Positions 13,270 to 26,689 of a stretch of 64,000 nt of DNA are shown here, piece by piece. The notes below the pieces were generated by a model that was not told the origin of the DNA, searched no databases, and worked only from the letters and a program-made list of their open reading frames with translations. The stretch covers positions 31,077,501-31,141,500 of the forward strand of contig NC_092568.1 of the NCBI RefSeq assembly GCF_037975245.1, given 5' to 3'. The position numbers were made by a program, and so were the translations under genes. This DNA is from Apostichopus japonicus. Its lineage: Eukaryota > Echinodermata > Holothuroidea > Aspidochirotida > Stichopodidae. The stretch's first letter is position 1, and the number at the start of each line of letters is the position of its first letter.

Positions 13270-15720
13270 AACTCACAAGTTAGTAATTTTTTCATTCTTC
13301 TCATTCTAAATACAGAATTAACGCTTTGTCTGACAACTTTGATGTATTGACATACTGTACTATACTCCATCCGTCAAAAGGATTGAGGTTTATGCCTATT
13401 TTAATTTCGTCATTCCTGGTATTAGAGATTTCTAGTTGATTAAATTATTACATGGATTATATGCTTTTAGGGACCTTATCTGTCCTTTTGAAAATGTTGG
13501 AGTATGGCCCTATGGCAATAACAGGCTGCTACAAAATTCAAAAATCAAAATCTAACTCCATGCTAACATGAAAGACTGTGTCACAATTTACATAATATTT
13601 CTACCTTTTGTGTAAGGGAAAGCAAACAGGCTGCATTAATTGCAATTCCAAAATTGAACTTTTATACACAGTATAAATACACCTTTAATTTATAACAACG
13701 ATACTTTAAGAGAAAATTCCATAAACCTTTATTATTCGGACTAAAAAACAAATACAGAGGTTTACTAATGTTATGTACATTTGATTATGTTTGATTCTGT
13801 AAGTTATAAAGGGTTTCGATATATAGCAAAAATAAGTTGTGTTCCACAAATTTAAAGTGATATAATGTTTCTACCGTTTTCTTTCGAAACTATTTATCAA
13901 TTATATATCACTTAATTTTGGTGGACTAAAGGAAAAGGATGACATGGTCATGGTATCTTATCTGTACTCCATTCAGTGGTCAAAACTGATACCAAGTCTA
14001 ATATTAAAGCTTGGCATAGAGTGGACGGGGTCCGTCCACGCTGTACTCTCTTGCCGCACTTCTTGATCATCATGATCAGATCATGTGATACTTTACACAT
14101 ACAGTACAGTGAATTATTCTCAATCTACAAAGATCTAAGGGTTTATACAACCGCTCCGCATATTTATGATTTCATAATATGGATTCAGAAAATAATTAAG
14201 TTTCAAAGCTTTCGAAAGAAATTTTAATGGCCCTACAACATTGATGTTTTCAATTTTTCATTATTTATAAAGAGTTTAATTGGTTGAGGTGCATCTAACT
14301 GTTTTCATTCCTAGTGAGCTTGGACTGTCCTTAAAGGTGCGGACATTATTACAAAATCTTTTCTTTTAATAGCAGTTTGACTACTGTATGATCCTCATAT
14401 CATGGCAAATTCGACACCAAATGACAGAAAAAAATAGAAAAAAAGAGTGAAAAATAAACCGAAAATAAACCAAAAAATAGGGGATCTAAATGTTGATACG
14501 TTATACAGATCTCAAATCTTCGGTCCATTAGTCGGAGAAGCAGCCTTGGACCAGATTGATTTAGAATAAACGGCAATCTACCTGATTACGATACTCATTA
14601 TCTCTTATGGTTGAAGCAGCCTCTGAGATATATATCTAATCACGCACTGATTATATAAATGTAACAGAAGCTGCTGGTTCAATGTCCTCCTCAACTCTCA
14701 CTACTACATGTACAGCGAAAATAAATTTACTACCAAACAGTGTGAAACCACAATGCTGAAGATTAAAAAAAAAAGAAAAAAGGAAAGGGTAGGAAAGGAA
14801 AGGAAAGTAAGAAGAAATGCCCACAAAGACATGTTGCAAAGAAACAATGTAACATAGACAGGACAAGGAAGGAAAGAAAGAGAGAGAAGAAAAACACAGA
14901 AGAAAACAAGTAGGGCGTGACTCCTAGAGCATTGACCTGACTCTGGATGTTAACGACAGTGAATGACCAAGGACTAGAATGGCTATTCACTTGCCGACCG
15001 GTCACCGACTCTTGACAGACTAGGAAAGCAGGTTGTTCATCTTTCACGGAAAAAGAAAAAAAAAAACGCGTTCATGCAAATGAGGATAATGAAGTGAGGG
15101 ATATCATGCCAGGAGTCATCTCACCGATAAGGACGTGTTATTACACGCTGTACATACACTAATGATACTGCATTTACCGGTGACAGACAACTAAGCTAAC
15201 GATCATTTGTGGGTTAATTAGAACACGGCAGTTAACGAAGGAGACACAAACCCAACTATCATCTTTACCTCATGAAACTGTAAGAGGCAATTTTTTATTT
15301 ATCTCGATGGAACAATTTAACTCCCTCGATCGGCGAAGAAAAATCTTGGTCAGGGATTAAGATATATAGTTTATAGGCCATGTTTTCTAATTTTTGTAAA
15401 AGTGTGATGTCATTGTACCACTAGAATCTGAAACATTTTTTTTGTACTTTTATCTAGATGTTTTTGTTTTTAAGGTAGAAACTCAACAGTGTTGATGGTA
15501 AAACCAATGCCATCATTAGGCACTTCAATACTTTAGATGAAATATAACTTAATGTATTTCGTAGCTGCTTGGGGATGTTGTTTTTTACAACTATCTCTAT
15601 ATCATAAAGATGGAGGGGGGAGGGATGGTGTGGGTTAGCTTCATTGCCCCCCCCTTCCTAGAGGGAAAACACGACCCTGGTGCCTCTTGCATTAATTCTC
15701 AAAGCTTTTGAAGTTAGGCC
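13270..15720. other. No gene recognised; purine tract
   Basis: Polypurine AAAGGAAAGG tract at 14760-14910, then a CpG-richer block at 14920-15260 containing ATGCAAAT (15075). Possibly regulatory; no coding support. Confidence 0.5.
14021..14039. other. Perfect short inverted repeat
   Basis: GTGGACGG, spacer GGT, CCGTCCAC: 8-bp arms and 3-nt loop in an AT-rich area. Function unknown. Confidence 0.6.
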
Positions 15721-15723
15721 TAT

Positions 15724-16126
15724 GGGTGATTTAGATTATTGTCACTGCTTAGACTTCTTCCATACTCAAAGCTACTTTACTAAACAATATCCCAATGTCA
15801 AAAGATAAGTTCACAGGATTCAGGTTGGAAGACTGAAAGACTATACAATGGTACAGAGGGTGATTTAGATTATTGTCACTGGTTAGACTTCTTCCATACC
15901 CAAAGCTACTTTACTAAACAATATCCCAATGTCAAAAGATAAGTTCACAGCATTCAGGTTGGAAGACTAAAAGACTACACAATGGTACAGAGGGTAATAT
16001 AGATTATTGTCACTGCTTAGACTCCTTCCATACCCAAAGCTACTTTACTAAACAATATCCTAATGTCATAAGATAAGTTCACAGGATTCAGGTTGGAAGA
16101 CTAAAAGACTACACAATGGTACAGAG
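15724..16126. repeat. Tandem triplication, 3 x 134 bp
   Basis: Copies begin at 15724, 15858 and 15992 with GGGTGATTTAGATTATTGTC (or GGGTAATATAG in the third) and end AATGGTACAGAG. They are about 95% alike by eye, so the expansion is recent. Confidence 0.92.
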
Positions 16127-16203
16127 AATTACTAGCCTCTACTGGAATGGTTTGGAACGTGTACATAATAGCTGAGTAAGAAGTTAACAGTCAGGCAAGA
16201 GGC

Positions 16204-16400
16204 TCTGCTATAGATTTTACAAACAGTGAAAAATATTCTAAATCATTAAACTATAAATTGCTCATGTAAAACCTAGATGTGCTTTGCTATAAGGTTAATA
16301 TCTGCTATAGATTGTACAAGCAGTGAAATTTATTCTAAAACATTCAACTATAAATTGCTCATGTAAAACCTTGATGAGATTTGCTATAAAGTTAATATCA
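16204..16400. repeat. Tandem duplication, 2 x ~97 bp
   Basis: TCTGCTATAGATT starts both copies (16206, 16302); each continues to ATAAATTGCTCATGTAAAACC. Confidence 0.85.
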
Positions 16401-17700
16401 CCTATGTCCTACAGTACAAGGCAATTTCTTAGTATGTACTTAAACTAACAAATTTCTGGCAGTTTGCTAACAGCTTTATTTTATTTTAAATTTCTGATTT
16501 TATTAGGGTGATTGTGTTCTTGCCAGCCAGCTTGGGAGGGGCTGTTTCTGTGGCACCTTTAGTTCTCTCTTTCAAGAATTAATAGTATTTAAAAGAAGAA
16601 AATAGTGTCTAGGAGTATATTAATAATGTTTTCTCACATTGCTTTACTCATCTAATGTAGAGGGAACATGTTTTCAACAGCCACAGGATTTTCCAGGTAA
16701 AACTCCTCAACTTTCCCATCTACCAGCAAATTGTTTTAATATTGGTTACTATTTCAATTTGTGTATGATCCTTCAGTCCATGGGAATCCACCTTCCCGAG
16801 AACAAGGACATCAATTATATCATAATTCAATGACCTATCTTAATTAAAGATTGGGGCAAGTACTATCAATTTTACAGTCAAATGTCTGCACTATTGTTGA
16901 CTCGACTCCAGGTCAACGAACCAAAATAGTCATCAGAAATCCATGATATTACTAATATACTTCAAAAGCCAAAAAAAGAGATTAAATGGTCAACAAAAAT
17001 ATGAAAAAAAAAAAATACATGTCACAAAAGGTGCCCTTTATATTCACACAAACAAGGATTAAACTCCATTCCTTTCCTGCTGGTTGCCTGGCTAAAAGTT
17101 ACAATTTTCATGTAGTATCCATGGTGATGTATATCCTCAGGATTCAATTGATCCTTCTATGGCAGGCCATTCATATCACTCAAGGGGTCGATCCATAATA
17201 TATATATGTTTAGTTCAAGAGAAAGAAATTCTGGCAATTATCACACTCTATATTAATATTGCAGTACAGAGGCTTGTTATCAAAACAAGCTATGATACAA
17301 TCCATTCCTACACATCATCAGTTTTAGCTAAGAGTCATAATTTCTAAATTTATCCCTCCAAAAATTGTATTTTAAGTCCTCTACTTTTCTTTTGGCAAAC
17401 AAGAAAGGAAAGAGAGGGGAAAAATGATTCAAAGTAGTCAAATTATTATGATTATTATTATAATTCTTTAACTGCCATTGAGGTCTATCTGGGTTAAAAC
17501 CTCTGAGGGTTACTCGAGATGAAGGAAAGAAGGTACTACCACGTAACACAAAAGAATAGACGTATCATCACTTGTAGTCTTGGATGACAGTGCTCTGGGC
17601 ACCAATGACAAGGAACCCTTGTCAAAGTGGAAACACTCCCCCGGCAGACAAACGCGAAAAAAAGAAGGGAAAAAAAAAAAAACGTAATTTCATTCTGCCA
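16400..17700. other. No gene recognised
   Basis: AT-rich. Contains an inverted pair GACAAGG-AAC-CCTTGTC at about 17607. Confidence 0.5.
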
Positions 17701-18600
17701 ATCAGTGTGATGTCATGTTAATTCAGTGAGTGAGGCGGGTATAAACTCCATCGAGGAGAATCTATCCCTTCCAAGAAACATGAGATGACACTAATTATTT
17801 CCTGCAATATTTAAATAAGAGGCAACGGCCCGAGCAACGTAGTGAAGAGCTGCGGCAGAGCGTGCAGCTTCACTCGGGCAAGTCAATGAACTATCCCGGT
17901 GAGCATGTGCGCGCCTCGAGGTGCCGACACAAGACCTCTCGTGAGCTGTCTACCGAGGATGCCCCATTAAAATTCATGAGGCTTCCGTCATCTCAGCTTG
18001 CACAAGCATATGCATGCAGACATGTACCCCTAGAGGGCTTGGAATGGTAAACTCATACCGAGAGGGTACAGCCGAGATGACGAGGAGGAGGAAGAGAGAG
18101 AGAGTCAACGACAGGTTGTTGTCCCGATTCTCAACTCTCTGCAGGAGGGTCATGACTGCTAGGAGATTGTCCCCTTCGTATTATAAAGGCAACGACCGTA
18201 CGGACATAAAAACAGTGGCCATTGTCCGACAAAATACCCAGTCAATGACTTGTAAATCTGCCTATAATGATCTTTGACTCTCGATCATCTCATTGGCATT
18301 CTCCCTTTTCTTTTTTCTGCTGCTTCCTTCTTCTTCCTCTTACAACTAAAGGAGGCGAGAGAAAGAGAAGATTCGCCAGATGACTGGCCGGGCATTGACA
18401 TCTACTTTTATTCAAAACTTGTAGGACTGACACTCAAACTGTGAGGGCTCTGACGGGGTGTTTTCTTTGATTTAAAGTTTTAGGGGGGGGGGGAAAAAGA
18501 GAACGTTAAATACTTGGACGAATTAATTGGAAAGTCACAGCTCACGCTCATGCACTATAACTAAAGCGGATTCGATGTCGTGCCGTGCAAGGGCGTTTCG
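17700..18600. promoter_or_regulatory. CpG-richer patch, candidate promoter or enhancer
   Basis: Between AT-rich flanks this stretch has many CpG and balanced composition, GTATAAA at 17741, a polypurine run around 18080-18110 and blocks free of simple repeats (17825-18050, 18095-18250). Short plus-strand frames exist (17862-18050, 18014-18277) but match nothing I know and lack splice context. A regulatory element or first exon is possible. Confidence 0.3.
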
Positions 18601-19374
18601 CTCTCGTCAAAAAAACATCATAACATAATCAAATTTATTCTAATTAAGCCATGCTGTCATTTGTATTTCTTGTTTTCTGAAAGTCGCAGTACTTACAGAA
18701 ACTGTCTTACGCATTACTGATCTTTCTCATTACGGAACCCCAAGTGGGATATTCCTCCGATGATTTTATTACCATTTCAATCACACCACCGTGAAAACAG
18801 GTGCCACGGCAATATATCTAGCTCAAATAGCTCATTGTTTGAAACTGTCTTGAACTGTCTATATTTATAACTGCACAGTCTACTTTGTTGTTCAAAAACT
18901 GTGTATATTTGGGAAATTGCACAAGTCATTTGCATATGAATGCTTACTTGCAAAAGCCTGACATGTAAAGCTATAAATAGACAATAAAGTAAAGAAAAAT
19001 GGAGTATCGCTTGATTGTGGATTTGTGTAACAATTTAAATGAAGACTGACCTGACCTGTTTAAATTTAACATGACAAATTGCAAAGATAAAGATTGTCAC
19101 AAAGTTTTGAATACTTTGTGAATAGATTTTCCAAAACTTTCAATGTAATACTGATTTTTTGGCAAATCTGTGGCCATTCTTTAGCATTTCTTCTTTTTTT
19201 TTTGGGGGGGGGGATGGGGGGATTCATTATATTTCCCTTTAAAGGAGGGCTTTAGTCAGAATTTTAGTCTATATATGTCATAGTCCAAGAAAGAAAGAAA
19301 AGATCTACATATCAAGTATGAACTGCAACCAAACTGCACTTTTCAACTAATCATGTTTACAGTGTTTTCAGACT

Positions 19375-19720
19375 TTAATATCTGTTGGCCTCAAAGGACC
19401 TTTGACCTCTACCAACGCCAATAGGTTTCTTGTACTCACCGAACAGGATCTACATACTATGTATGAAGTTCAACCAAGATATGCCTTTTGAGTTATCATT
19501 TTTATAATTATAAGGTTTACAGAGTTTGGCATCTGTTGACCTCAAATGACCTTGGACCTCTACCAATTTCGATAAGGTTCTTTAACTCACCAAGTAGGAT
19601 TACATACCAAGTATGCAGTTCAACCAAGTTGTAATTGTTGGCAGGGTTAACAAGCAGGAGTCACATACACACACGCCATCATCACCATCATAGAGATTCC
19701 TTTTACCTCTGGCAAGGAAT
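19375..19720. repeat. Dispersed repeat, GACCTTTGACC family, copy 1
   Basis: Two tandem sub-units with TGACCTCAAATGACCTTGGA, TCTACCAA..C.ATAGGTTCTT and CATACCAAGTATG, then a CACACAC run. The same layout recurs at 31640, 32630 and about 35500. Confidence 0.75.
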
Positions 19721-19724
19721 CCAA

Positions 19725-22700
19725 AACAAGCTTTGTATTAACTAAAGAACACCATCTAATAGCATTCAGCAACATTCGTCTTTGCAAATTTGTACACCAT
19801 TCTTTAACAGTATTTAAGGCTATAAAAGTTTAATGTTTTCATGTCAAATTTGTGTCCATCTGAGGAACTGACCTTATTTGTCTGTGTATTAGAATTGATA
19901 GTTCAGTCACTTCTATTGAATACATGCAGCTATTTCAATGACTTTTCTCAAAACTTTGAAAGTGGTACAGATATAATAACATGCACTGTATGGACTTGAA
20001 TTTTTAATGGTCAGCTATAGCATATATCAAATTGAATTTTGAATATTTTGAAATTGAAAATGTGAGTCATCCTTTAAGATACAAGGTAAATTTAATATAC
20101 TGATATAATAATTTGCATTTTCACTGTCAACATTTTAAATGTTAATATCTTTATACACTAAATCAAAGTAGTCTTTATAATTAAACTCCAATCCACTATT
20201 CATGAATAATATCTCCAGCTAGCATTCTTAGATATATGCTCCAGCAACTTTTGCAGCATCGAGTATGTCAGCATCACTATTGATCAATGCAAAGCATGTC
20301 CCAAAAGTCAAAACCTAAAAACTTGAAAGATTTGACTTTTATAGAAGAAAAAAGAGAGAAAGATCTGTCATCCTTTTCTTTTCTTCCTTGCTTTAACTTT
20401 ACATTTTGTTTACATAAAAAAAAAAAAAATGCAATTCAAGACCTCAAGTGTTTTTCCTCCAGTTTCTCCAAAGGAGGTGACAAACAGATTTACATCAAAT
20501 ATGTTTTAACCAAGTCACCGATCGGTTACTGAACTCACTTTTCTCTTCTTCTAGAGCATAATACTAACTGTTTACCTCTTTCTACTTGGAATTTTATCAA
20601 GAATCTTAAGTGTATTCCGTTTCATTTTTCTTTTTCTTTTTTTTCTGGCTTTTGTAAGGAAAGAAGGAAAGGGGGAAAAAAGAAAAGAAAAGGGAAATAA
20701 GAAGAAGAAGAAGAAGATGATAAAGAACCCAACAGCCCTCTAAGATGCAGCTGAGGCTAGGTCCCAAGATGGGAATTTGATCATAGTCAATGTCATGAAC
20801 CGTGGATTGATGTAGCAGGTCACAATTATCAAACAGCCTATACCATCTTAGGTGAAAAGCTTGAGTGTCAAGTATAGGTTTCAGCTAAGATATGGACATA
20901 ATTTGCTGCAGTAGGTGGTGGCTTCCTTGGCTAGAACAACTGATTCATAAATATGCCATCTCTCAAAATGAAAGTTAGATATGTAGGTGTGACAGCTTAA
21001 GAAATACAGATCTGTACTTTACTTAAAGTTATGTAAGTGGCTTTCCCCAAAAAGGCTCTCCAAAAACAACGAGAACGTCCATGAAGAGCTTACAAGGAAC
21101 CATCGACAGGTTTCTTCTTTCGTATATAACTTTGTTTGATTCTAAATATATGATTATGAACACTGCCTTACCATTAAATGACCATTCTTGATGATCGGTG
21201 ACGTTTTTAAATTAGTTACTGCCGAGAGTATTGACAGGGAAGTAACAGTTCCGAAAATGTGGTGCATGTGTTTAATTTTCCAACTTTGGGTTCTTTAAAC
21301 AAATAATTATAAGTTCAAGATTTAAAAACCAACTCGATTTGGGCAAATACAAATATCTAGTTACGTAACCCGGGTATCGAAGTGTGTATAGTGGCCCAGA
21401 AATGGGTCAGTGGGGGAGCAGTGCTAATTGTTATCAAATTTTGTGGGTAGATCTGTGAAAGTGCATGATTTTAGTGGAGACAGATAAGTCTTAAGAGAGA
21501 AGAATGAGAAATTTTAACCTTGAATGATGAAATTGGGATGTGAGGGGGGGGAGGGAAGGGTATAGGAGAAACTGCTCAACTGATATTTATCACTAGATAT
21601 GGAAATGGTCATCCCAGGCAAGAAAAATGAAAATAAATCTTCTACAAAACATTTTTCTATCTTTGACTTAATACTTCAAACTCACAGGTCCACTGTGTCC
21701 AGAAATGAAATCAATACTTTCAAAAACACGGTTGACTAAATTGGAGATGACCAAAATGTCCAAGATATAACCTAAATACCACAAACAAATACATCCATAA
21801 TTTTCTCAGTTTATGGCAATTTCTTAATTTCACTATCATTTTAATTTATGCTTTATGTATTATTCTATATTCCTTTAATGCTTTCAGATGTATTTCAATT
21901 TCCTTTGCTTTTTTGGCCATTTAAGTTCTTAATTTTAATTCTTTTACCTTTTCTCTGCTCTTCAAATTCATTAACCAAGTAACGAACGGAGCAAACTCTT
22001 TGCAGTCATCGAAAACTAGACTCTAGACTCCCCTATCACTACCATTTTCATATAAAATCTGTGCACAAAAATCCTCACAAATACTGTTAATTGCTTTTAA
22101 ACATGCTGTATGATACAGCTTTTTGGGCTCTTCTGAAAAAGAAAAAAAAAACAGAAGAAAGAAATCTAAGAATATATGGTATTTATGAGTTTAAAAAAAA
22201 AAATAATACAGTATGGCTTGTAAGTTGATGTGGGGTGAATGGCCACATGCACAATGAACCTAACCGGTGATACTGACTGTCTGCTCAAAGCCTTGGAGGC
22301 CACAAGATTTGGATTTTTCTCTCAAATTTCCCCCCAAAATGGATGTCCCACTGCATTGGAGGCGTAAATGATGTTGAGATAGATAAGATAGGAGAAAAAA
22401 GAAATAAAAAAAATCCAAATATTTAAATGTATTAGTGGCAGCCTTTTTTCTAATTTTTGAATCGAAGAGAAATTCTGACAAGGTAAACATTTCAGTAAAT
22501 GGTCTACAGTTACTGACACAGCACAATGTCACGTTTGACAATCTTCTCCACGTGTCGTATTCAGGGTCTCTGTCGGTCGTCGTCGACGACGATGACAAGG
22601 CATGGACCAAATCCGTGTTAGTTGTAGACCGTTCTGTACCCAATAACCTCAAATTCATATGACCTCATCTAAAGTTAATCTAACCTTGCTGTTGTGTGAA

Positions 22701-23815
22701 GGGGGAGGAAAAAAAATCACCTTACGTATACCACAAGAAAAAAAAAGGATGCTATCTAATTAAACAGGTAAAAATGGTAACATGGAAAGGTTTGTAGATT
22801 AAGGGGAATATCCTCAGATAACTTTTGATATAGTTATTTCCGAGTTGAAGAAATGAAGGAAGACATGCACCCCTTCTCTTTTCTTCTTTTTCTTGCTATT
22901 CGTTCGTTCAACTTACAAAGAATAACCCAGAAAAGATTAGATTACTGAAAATGAGGGCACAAGCAGAAGAGACGCAATTAAAGATAGATAGGTAAAGCCT
23001 AAATTTGATGTTCATGCGGTGAACGACCACAGCATATTATTTTGGAGGCAACTCGAGTCCAATGACACTGGCTGAGATGTTTTTTGACCCCAGTGAACCA
23101 GCAACAAGAAGCCACTGACCTCTCAGACACAGTACCTCCTGCCATCCACCTAATTTCAGATCAAAAAAAAAAAAAAAAGTTGAAAAAAAAAAGCCAAGGG
23201 CCGTTAGTCTTTTCTCTGACTGCTTTTCACACTAAAGTTGTCCGATTCACCGACTAAGCTGTTGACACCTCTCGTAAAATCAATCTTTTATATACCCATG
23301 AATCTTCGAGTGAAAAGCCAAGTTTCTTCTCAAGTGGCTGGCTTGCCCCATGGTGTGTGATTACTATACGACTGACCATTTGCTTTTTTTTTCTTTTCCT
23401 CCCTATACCTCGACAACGACGACAGTATGCTCATTAGCGATACATAAGGATGCATGCACAGCAAACTCGAGTTGGATACGGTTCAACGACCGACGTGGGC
23501 AATGACCAGCTGATGAGGTCTCCATGGTATCATCTTGATATCTCTCGAAATCATCGTTTCATATGCAAAGCTAATCAGAGTAGATGATGGGCCTTATTTG
23601 GGGGGGGGGGGAGGGGGGGACTCCTCCATCATCATCATCATCATCATGAATGATAAACAAACCAAGCTATATTACAAATACATCCTCAAAGACAAACTTT
23701 ACAACACTACAACAGTTCATGTATGTACAGTTCTCTACTACGTAGTACAGAAAAACGAAAAGAAACTCAATTTGTTCCTTGCTTCTTTAATCAGTTATTG
23801 ATCCAGTTTTTCCTC
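19725..23815. other. No gene recognised; simple repeats
   Basis: GAA/AAG purine tracts at 20655-20725, G-runs at 21543 and 23600, an (ATC)n run at 23625-23648 and a GTCGTCGACGAC palindrome at 22580. The two overlapping opposite-strand frames at 22260-22660 have no recognisable product. Confidence 0.5.
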
Positions 23816-23823
23816 TTTCTGAT

Positions 23824-25514
23824 TAGGCTTGCACGGTAAACCGGTTTTAGTACCGAAACCGGTTTTTTCCAACCGAATTTCGGTACTATTTTTTATTTTA
23901 AGAAAACCGAAAAACCGGAAAAACCGAAATGTGAATTGCAAATACTGGAAAAAAAAAAGTTTGTTGACTTTGGTTTCTCCTTTTTACTGTTCTTTTTGCA
24001 ATATGAAAGTAAATTGCAACAAGAGAAAGCTTTTCTGATAGACGACATTGTCAGCTACGATCCGCACACGCCATAACCAGTGCCTGAGGGTGGATAGCTA
24101 GGCCTAACATTAGGCTATGCAGCCCATATATGCGTGCATCAGTTAGGTAACCTTGTAGTATTGAACTGACCTTGGTGGCCAACGTTAGCAGTAGTGAGAA
24201 GTACACACTCAAATGACGAGATGCAGTTCCAAATAAATTGTTACATTCAAAGTGTTTGCCCTCTTTGTGTTGTTCTTATTATTTAACTTCAATTTAATAG
24301 TAGAGGATATGGAGAAAATCTTTTCAAACACATTGATCACAGTTCGTGTTCAAAAAATGAACGTTAAAACTTGAAAGGTACATTGCGCAATCCACAATAC
24401 AATACTGGGGGCTCTGTGAGTTTAACAACTAAGATGTAACAAGTAACATTAGAACAATCACGGGGGGGGGGGGGGGCTCTGAGTTTAACAACTAAGATGC
24501 AACAAGTAACTTTAGAACAATCACGGGGGGGGGGGGGGGGTTGAGTTTAACAACTAAGATGCAACAAGTAACAGAACAATCACAGTCCATTATTCATAAG
24601 AGACACCTGGCGTCAGGCTTGAGTCAAGGAATTAATTTAAAGGAGTAAAAATGTTGCATACATGGCTGGAAATTACAGATGTTGCTGTTGGGACAATTCT
24701 CCTTTGTACGCTAATGGATTTTATTTTCTTTGTAAGTTTCCTTTAAACATTTCTTCTTATCAGTTATCAGACAAGGCGTCTCTCAGTTGGTTTTTCGTTT
24801 ACGTTGATGAACACATGTTTCCAACTTAAACGTTAACAATTTACATTCTTTGACGACCTAATCCCGCTTTTGCCAGCGATATTTTTCAACTTGTACTTGA
24901 AAGTGTAGACGGTAAATTCTCTTCACTCCTTGAAGAGAAATTTATTTTACCGCCAAGATACCACCCGCGAACATGGCTAGAGCCTCGTGCAATTTGGTAC
25001 CTTCATTGGACCAATCATATTGTAAAGCATTTTTTTTTTTAAGATCTCCAATTGGTCATAATGGGGTTTACGCTCGGGCCTCATCTCCGAAAATATAACA
25101 TATAATATAACATGACCGTGATATTTTTTTCTGAACACGAATTTGAACTTCGTGAAGTACAGTAAACACAAGACAAACGATACGTGTACGTGATGTTAAA
25201 ACTTTAAGAAAAAATTTCACTAACACATTTCTTTTCGACATATTTACTTCAGTTCAGTTAACGTGGGTTATAAAATGAGAGTCGTGAAGGCAGTAACATT
25301 TCTTGAATTTATTCTTCTTATTTTTAACAATTTACTGCGAACGAACAGACTTGAACCCACTGTTGATAAAGCTTCAAAAATACGCATCTTAGCGATCGAG
25401 ATTTGGATGTTTTCAATGCAATTCAGGAGGGGAAAAAAAACGGTTTTTGAGCCAGATTCGGTTTTTTGCTAGAGAAAAACCGGTTGTAAGTTTTCACGAA
25501 ACCGTGCAAGCTTA
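23824..25514. mobile_element. hAT-like non-autonomous DNA transposon, 1.69 kb
   Basis: Perfect 8-bp target duplication TTTCTGAT (23816-23823 and 25515-25522). Terminal inverted repeats are TAGGCTTGCACGGT at the left and TAAGCTTGCACGGT (complement) at the right, followed on both sides by AACCGGTTTT/ACCGAAA motifs. The 8-bp duplication and TAGG start fit hAT. No transposase frame remains. Internally a ~62-bp unit with a G-run is repeated three times (24405-24580). Confidence 0.85.
24405..24580. repeat. 3 x ~62-bp repeat with G-runs inside the hAT-like element
   Basis: Unit GAGTTTAACAACTAAGATG.AACAAGTAAC...CAATCAC followed by runs of about 10 to 18 G in two copies. The G-run lengths may be sequencing-sensitive. 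Confidence 0.85.
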
Positions 25515-25522
25515 TTTCTGAT

Positions 25523-26138
25523 CTAGGTTTTCCATGTCACTTTATACCTGGACTACATCCTAAATTTGCTGCCACCATCAGTGATAAGGATATATATCTG
25601 ATGTACATGGAAATCTTAAATTTCATGAAGAAAAATTTTGTGTTTATATATATTTTTTTCTCACATTTACACACAAATCTTCAATAGTGTTTTTTCAGTC
25701 ACCCTTGTGGTACAGCTTAAAGTGCTTTGCATTTCATGTAAAATTATTACAAATCATTTACATCAGTGATCAATTAGCATCTGTATCTCAACAGCAGATT
25801 TCATTCAATTGAAAATAGTCATTCTTTGCAAAAAGTTGTGATGGGGAGTATAGGGCCCTCCTCCCCTCCCCCCCTGCCCCACCCCCCATTCAAATGGACA
25901 GATGAACCGGTATCCTTATTTATTCCTTCTTGAATCTTATTTCCTATCACAATGATCTGAATGCAATGATGGACATACTTTATGAAGCTCCCAAACAATT
26001 CAATAATTAAAAAAGAACTTAGAATTATATAAACAATAGTACAAAAAGAAAAAGAAAGATCATAGAAAAAAGAAATAAAAACACAAGTGTGATCTTTTCT
26101 TCATATGAAAACTTGAGGCTATCCTGGATGGGTGGGAA
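25523..26138. other. No gene recognised
   Basis: AT-rich with a C-rich tract at 25856-25890. Confidence 0.55.
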
Positions 26139-26660
26139 TTCCGCAAGACCGAAGGTCTGCAAGACCGAATTTACGCGAACCGATGATCTGCGAGGCCGAT
26201 GGTCTATGGATTGTCCATCGATAGCTAGATTTCTTCATTAGAGGGGCTTCAAAGGGGGTCAAAGCGATTGACAAGGGGGGCATTATTGTTTAAAATAGGA
26301 TATTGCTGTATCTTATTATTAAGTTATATTGTATTCTAACATTTCATTTGGGCAGCAGGGGGGGGAGACTTTTGAGAGCGGGAGCTTTCGCCCCCTTCAA
26401 CCCCCTCTGGTTACACCACTGGTGGAGGCGTAGTATCAGTGCAAGCCGCCCCAGCCACCTTGCGCAAGTCACTGGTATCCACTATGAAAAGAAATGGCTG
26501 TAAATTATTTTTAAATTACGCGCTTTATCAACGTAATATTACCGGTAGTAATATTTGTCTTACCACTATTAAAGGCCTAGTAATAGTTTCGGTCTCGCTG
26601 GGCCTAGTAAAAGTTTCAGTCTCGCGAACCTCGGTCTCGAAGACCTTCGGTGTCGCGGAA
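26139..26660. mobile_element. Imperfect foldback element (GACCGAAGGTC arms)
   Basis: The left arm has CCGCAAGACCGAAGGTCTGC and further AGACCGA/GGCCGATGGTCT units. The right arm has the inverse, TCGAAGACCTTCGGTGTCGCGG, with GGTCTCG units out to 26680. Both arms consist of repeated GACCGA-like words around a ~380-bp centre. Outer borders and target duplication are not clear. Confidence 0.5.
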
Positions 26661-26689
26661 CCTTTTTAATTACGGTCTCGTGGCCTGTA

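Noticed and set aside
22260-22662. Opposite-strand frames of 132 and 75 codons
   Set aside because: They overlap each other, have no domain and contain a poly-aromatic stretch from a T-rich tract; no splice context.
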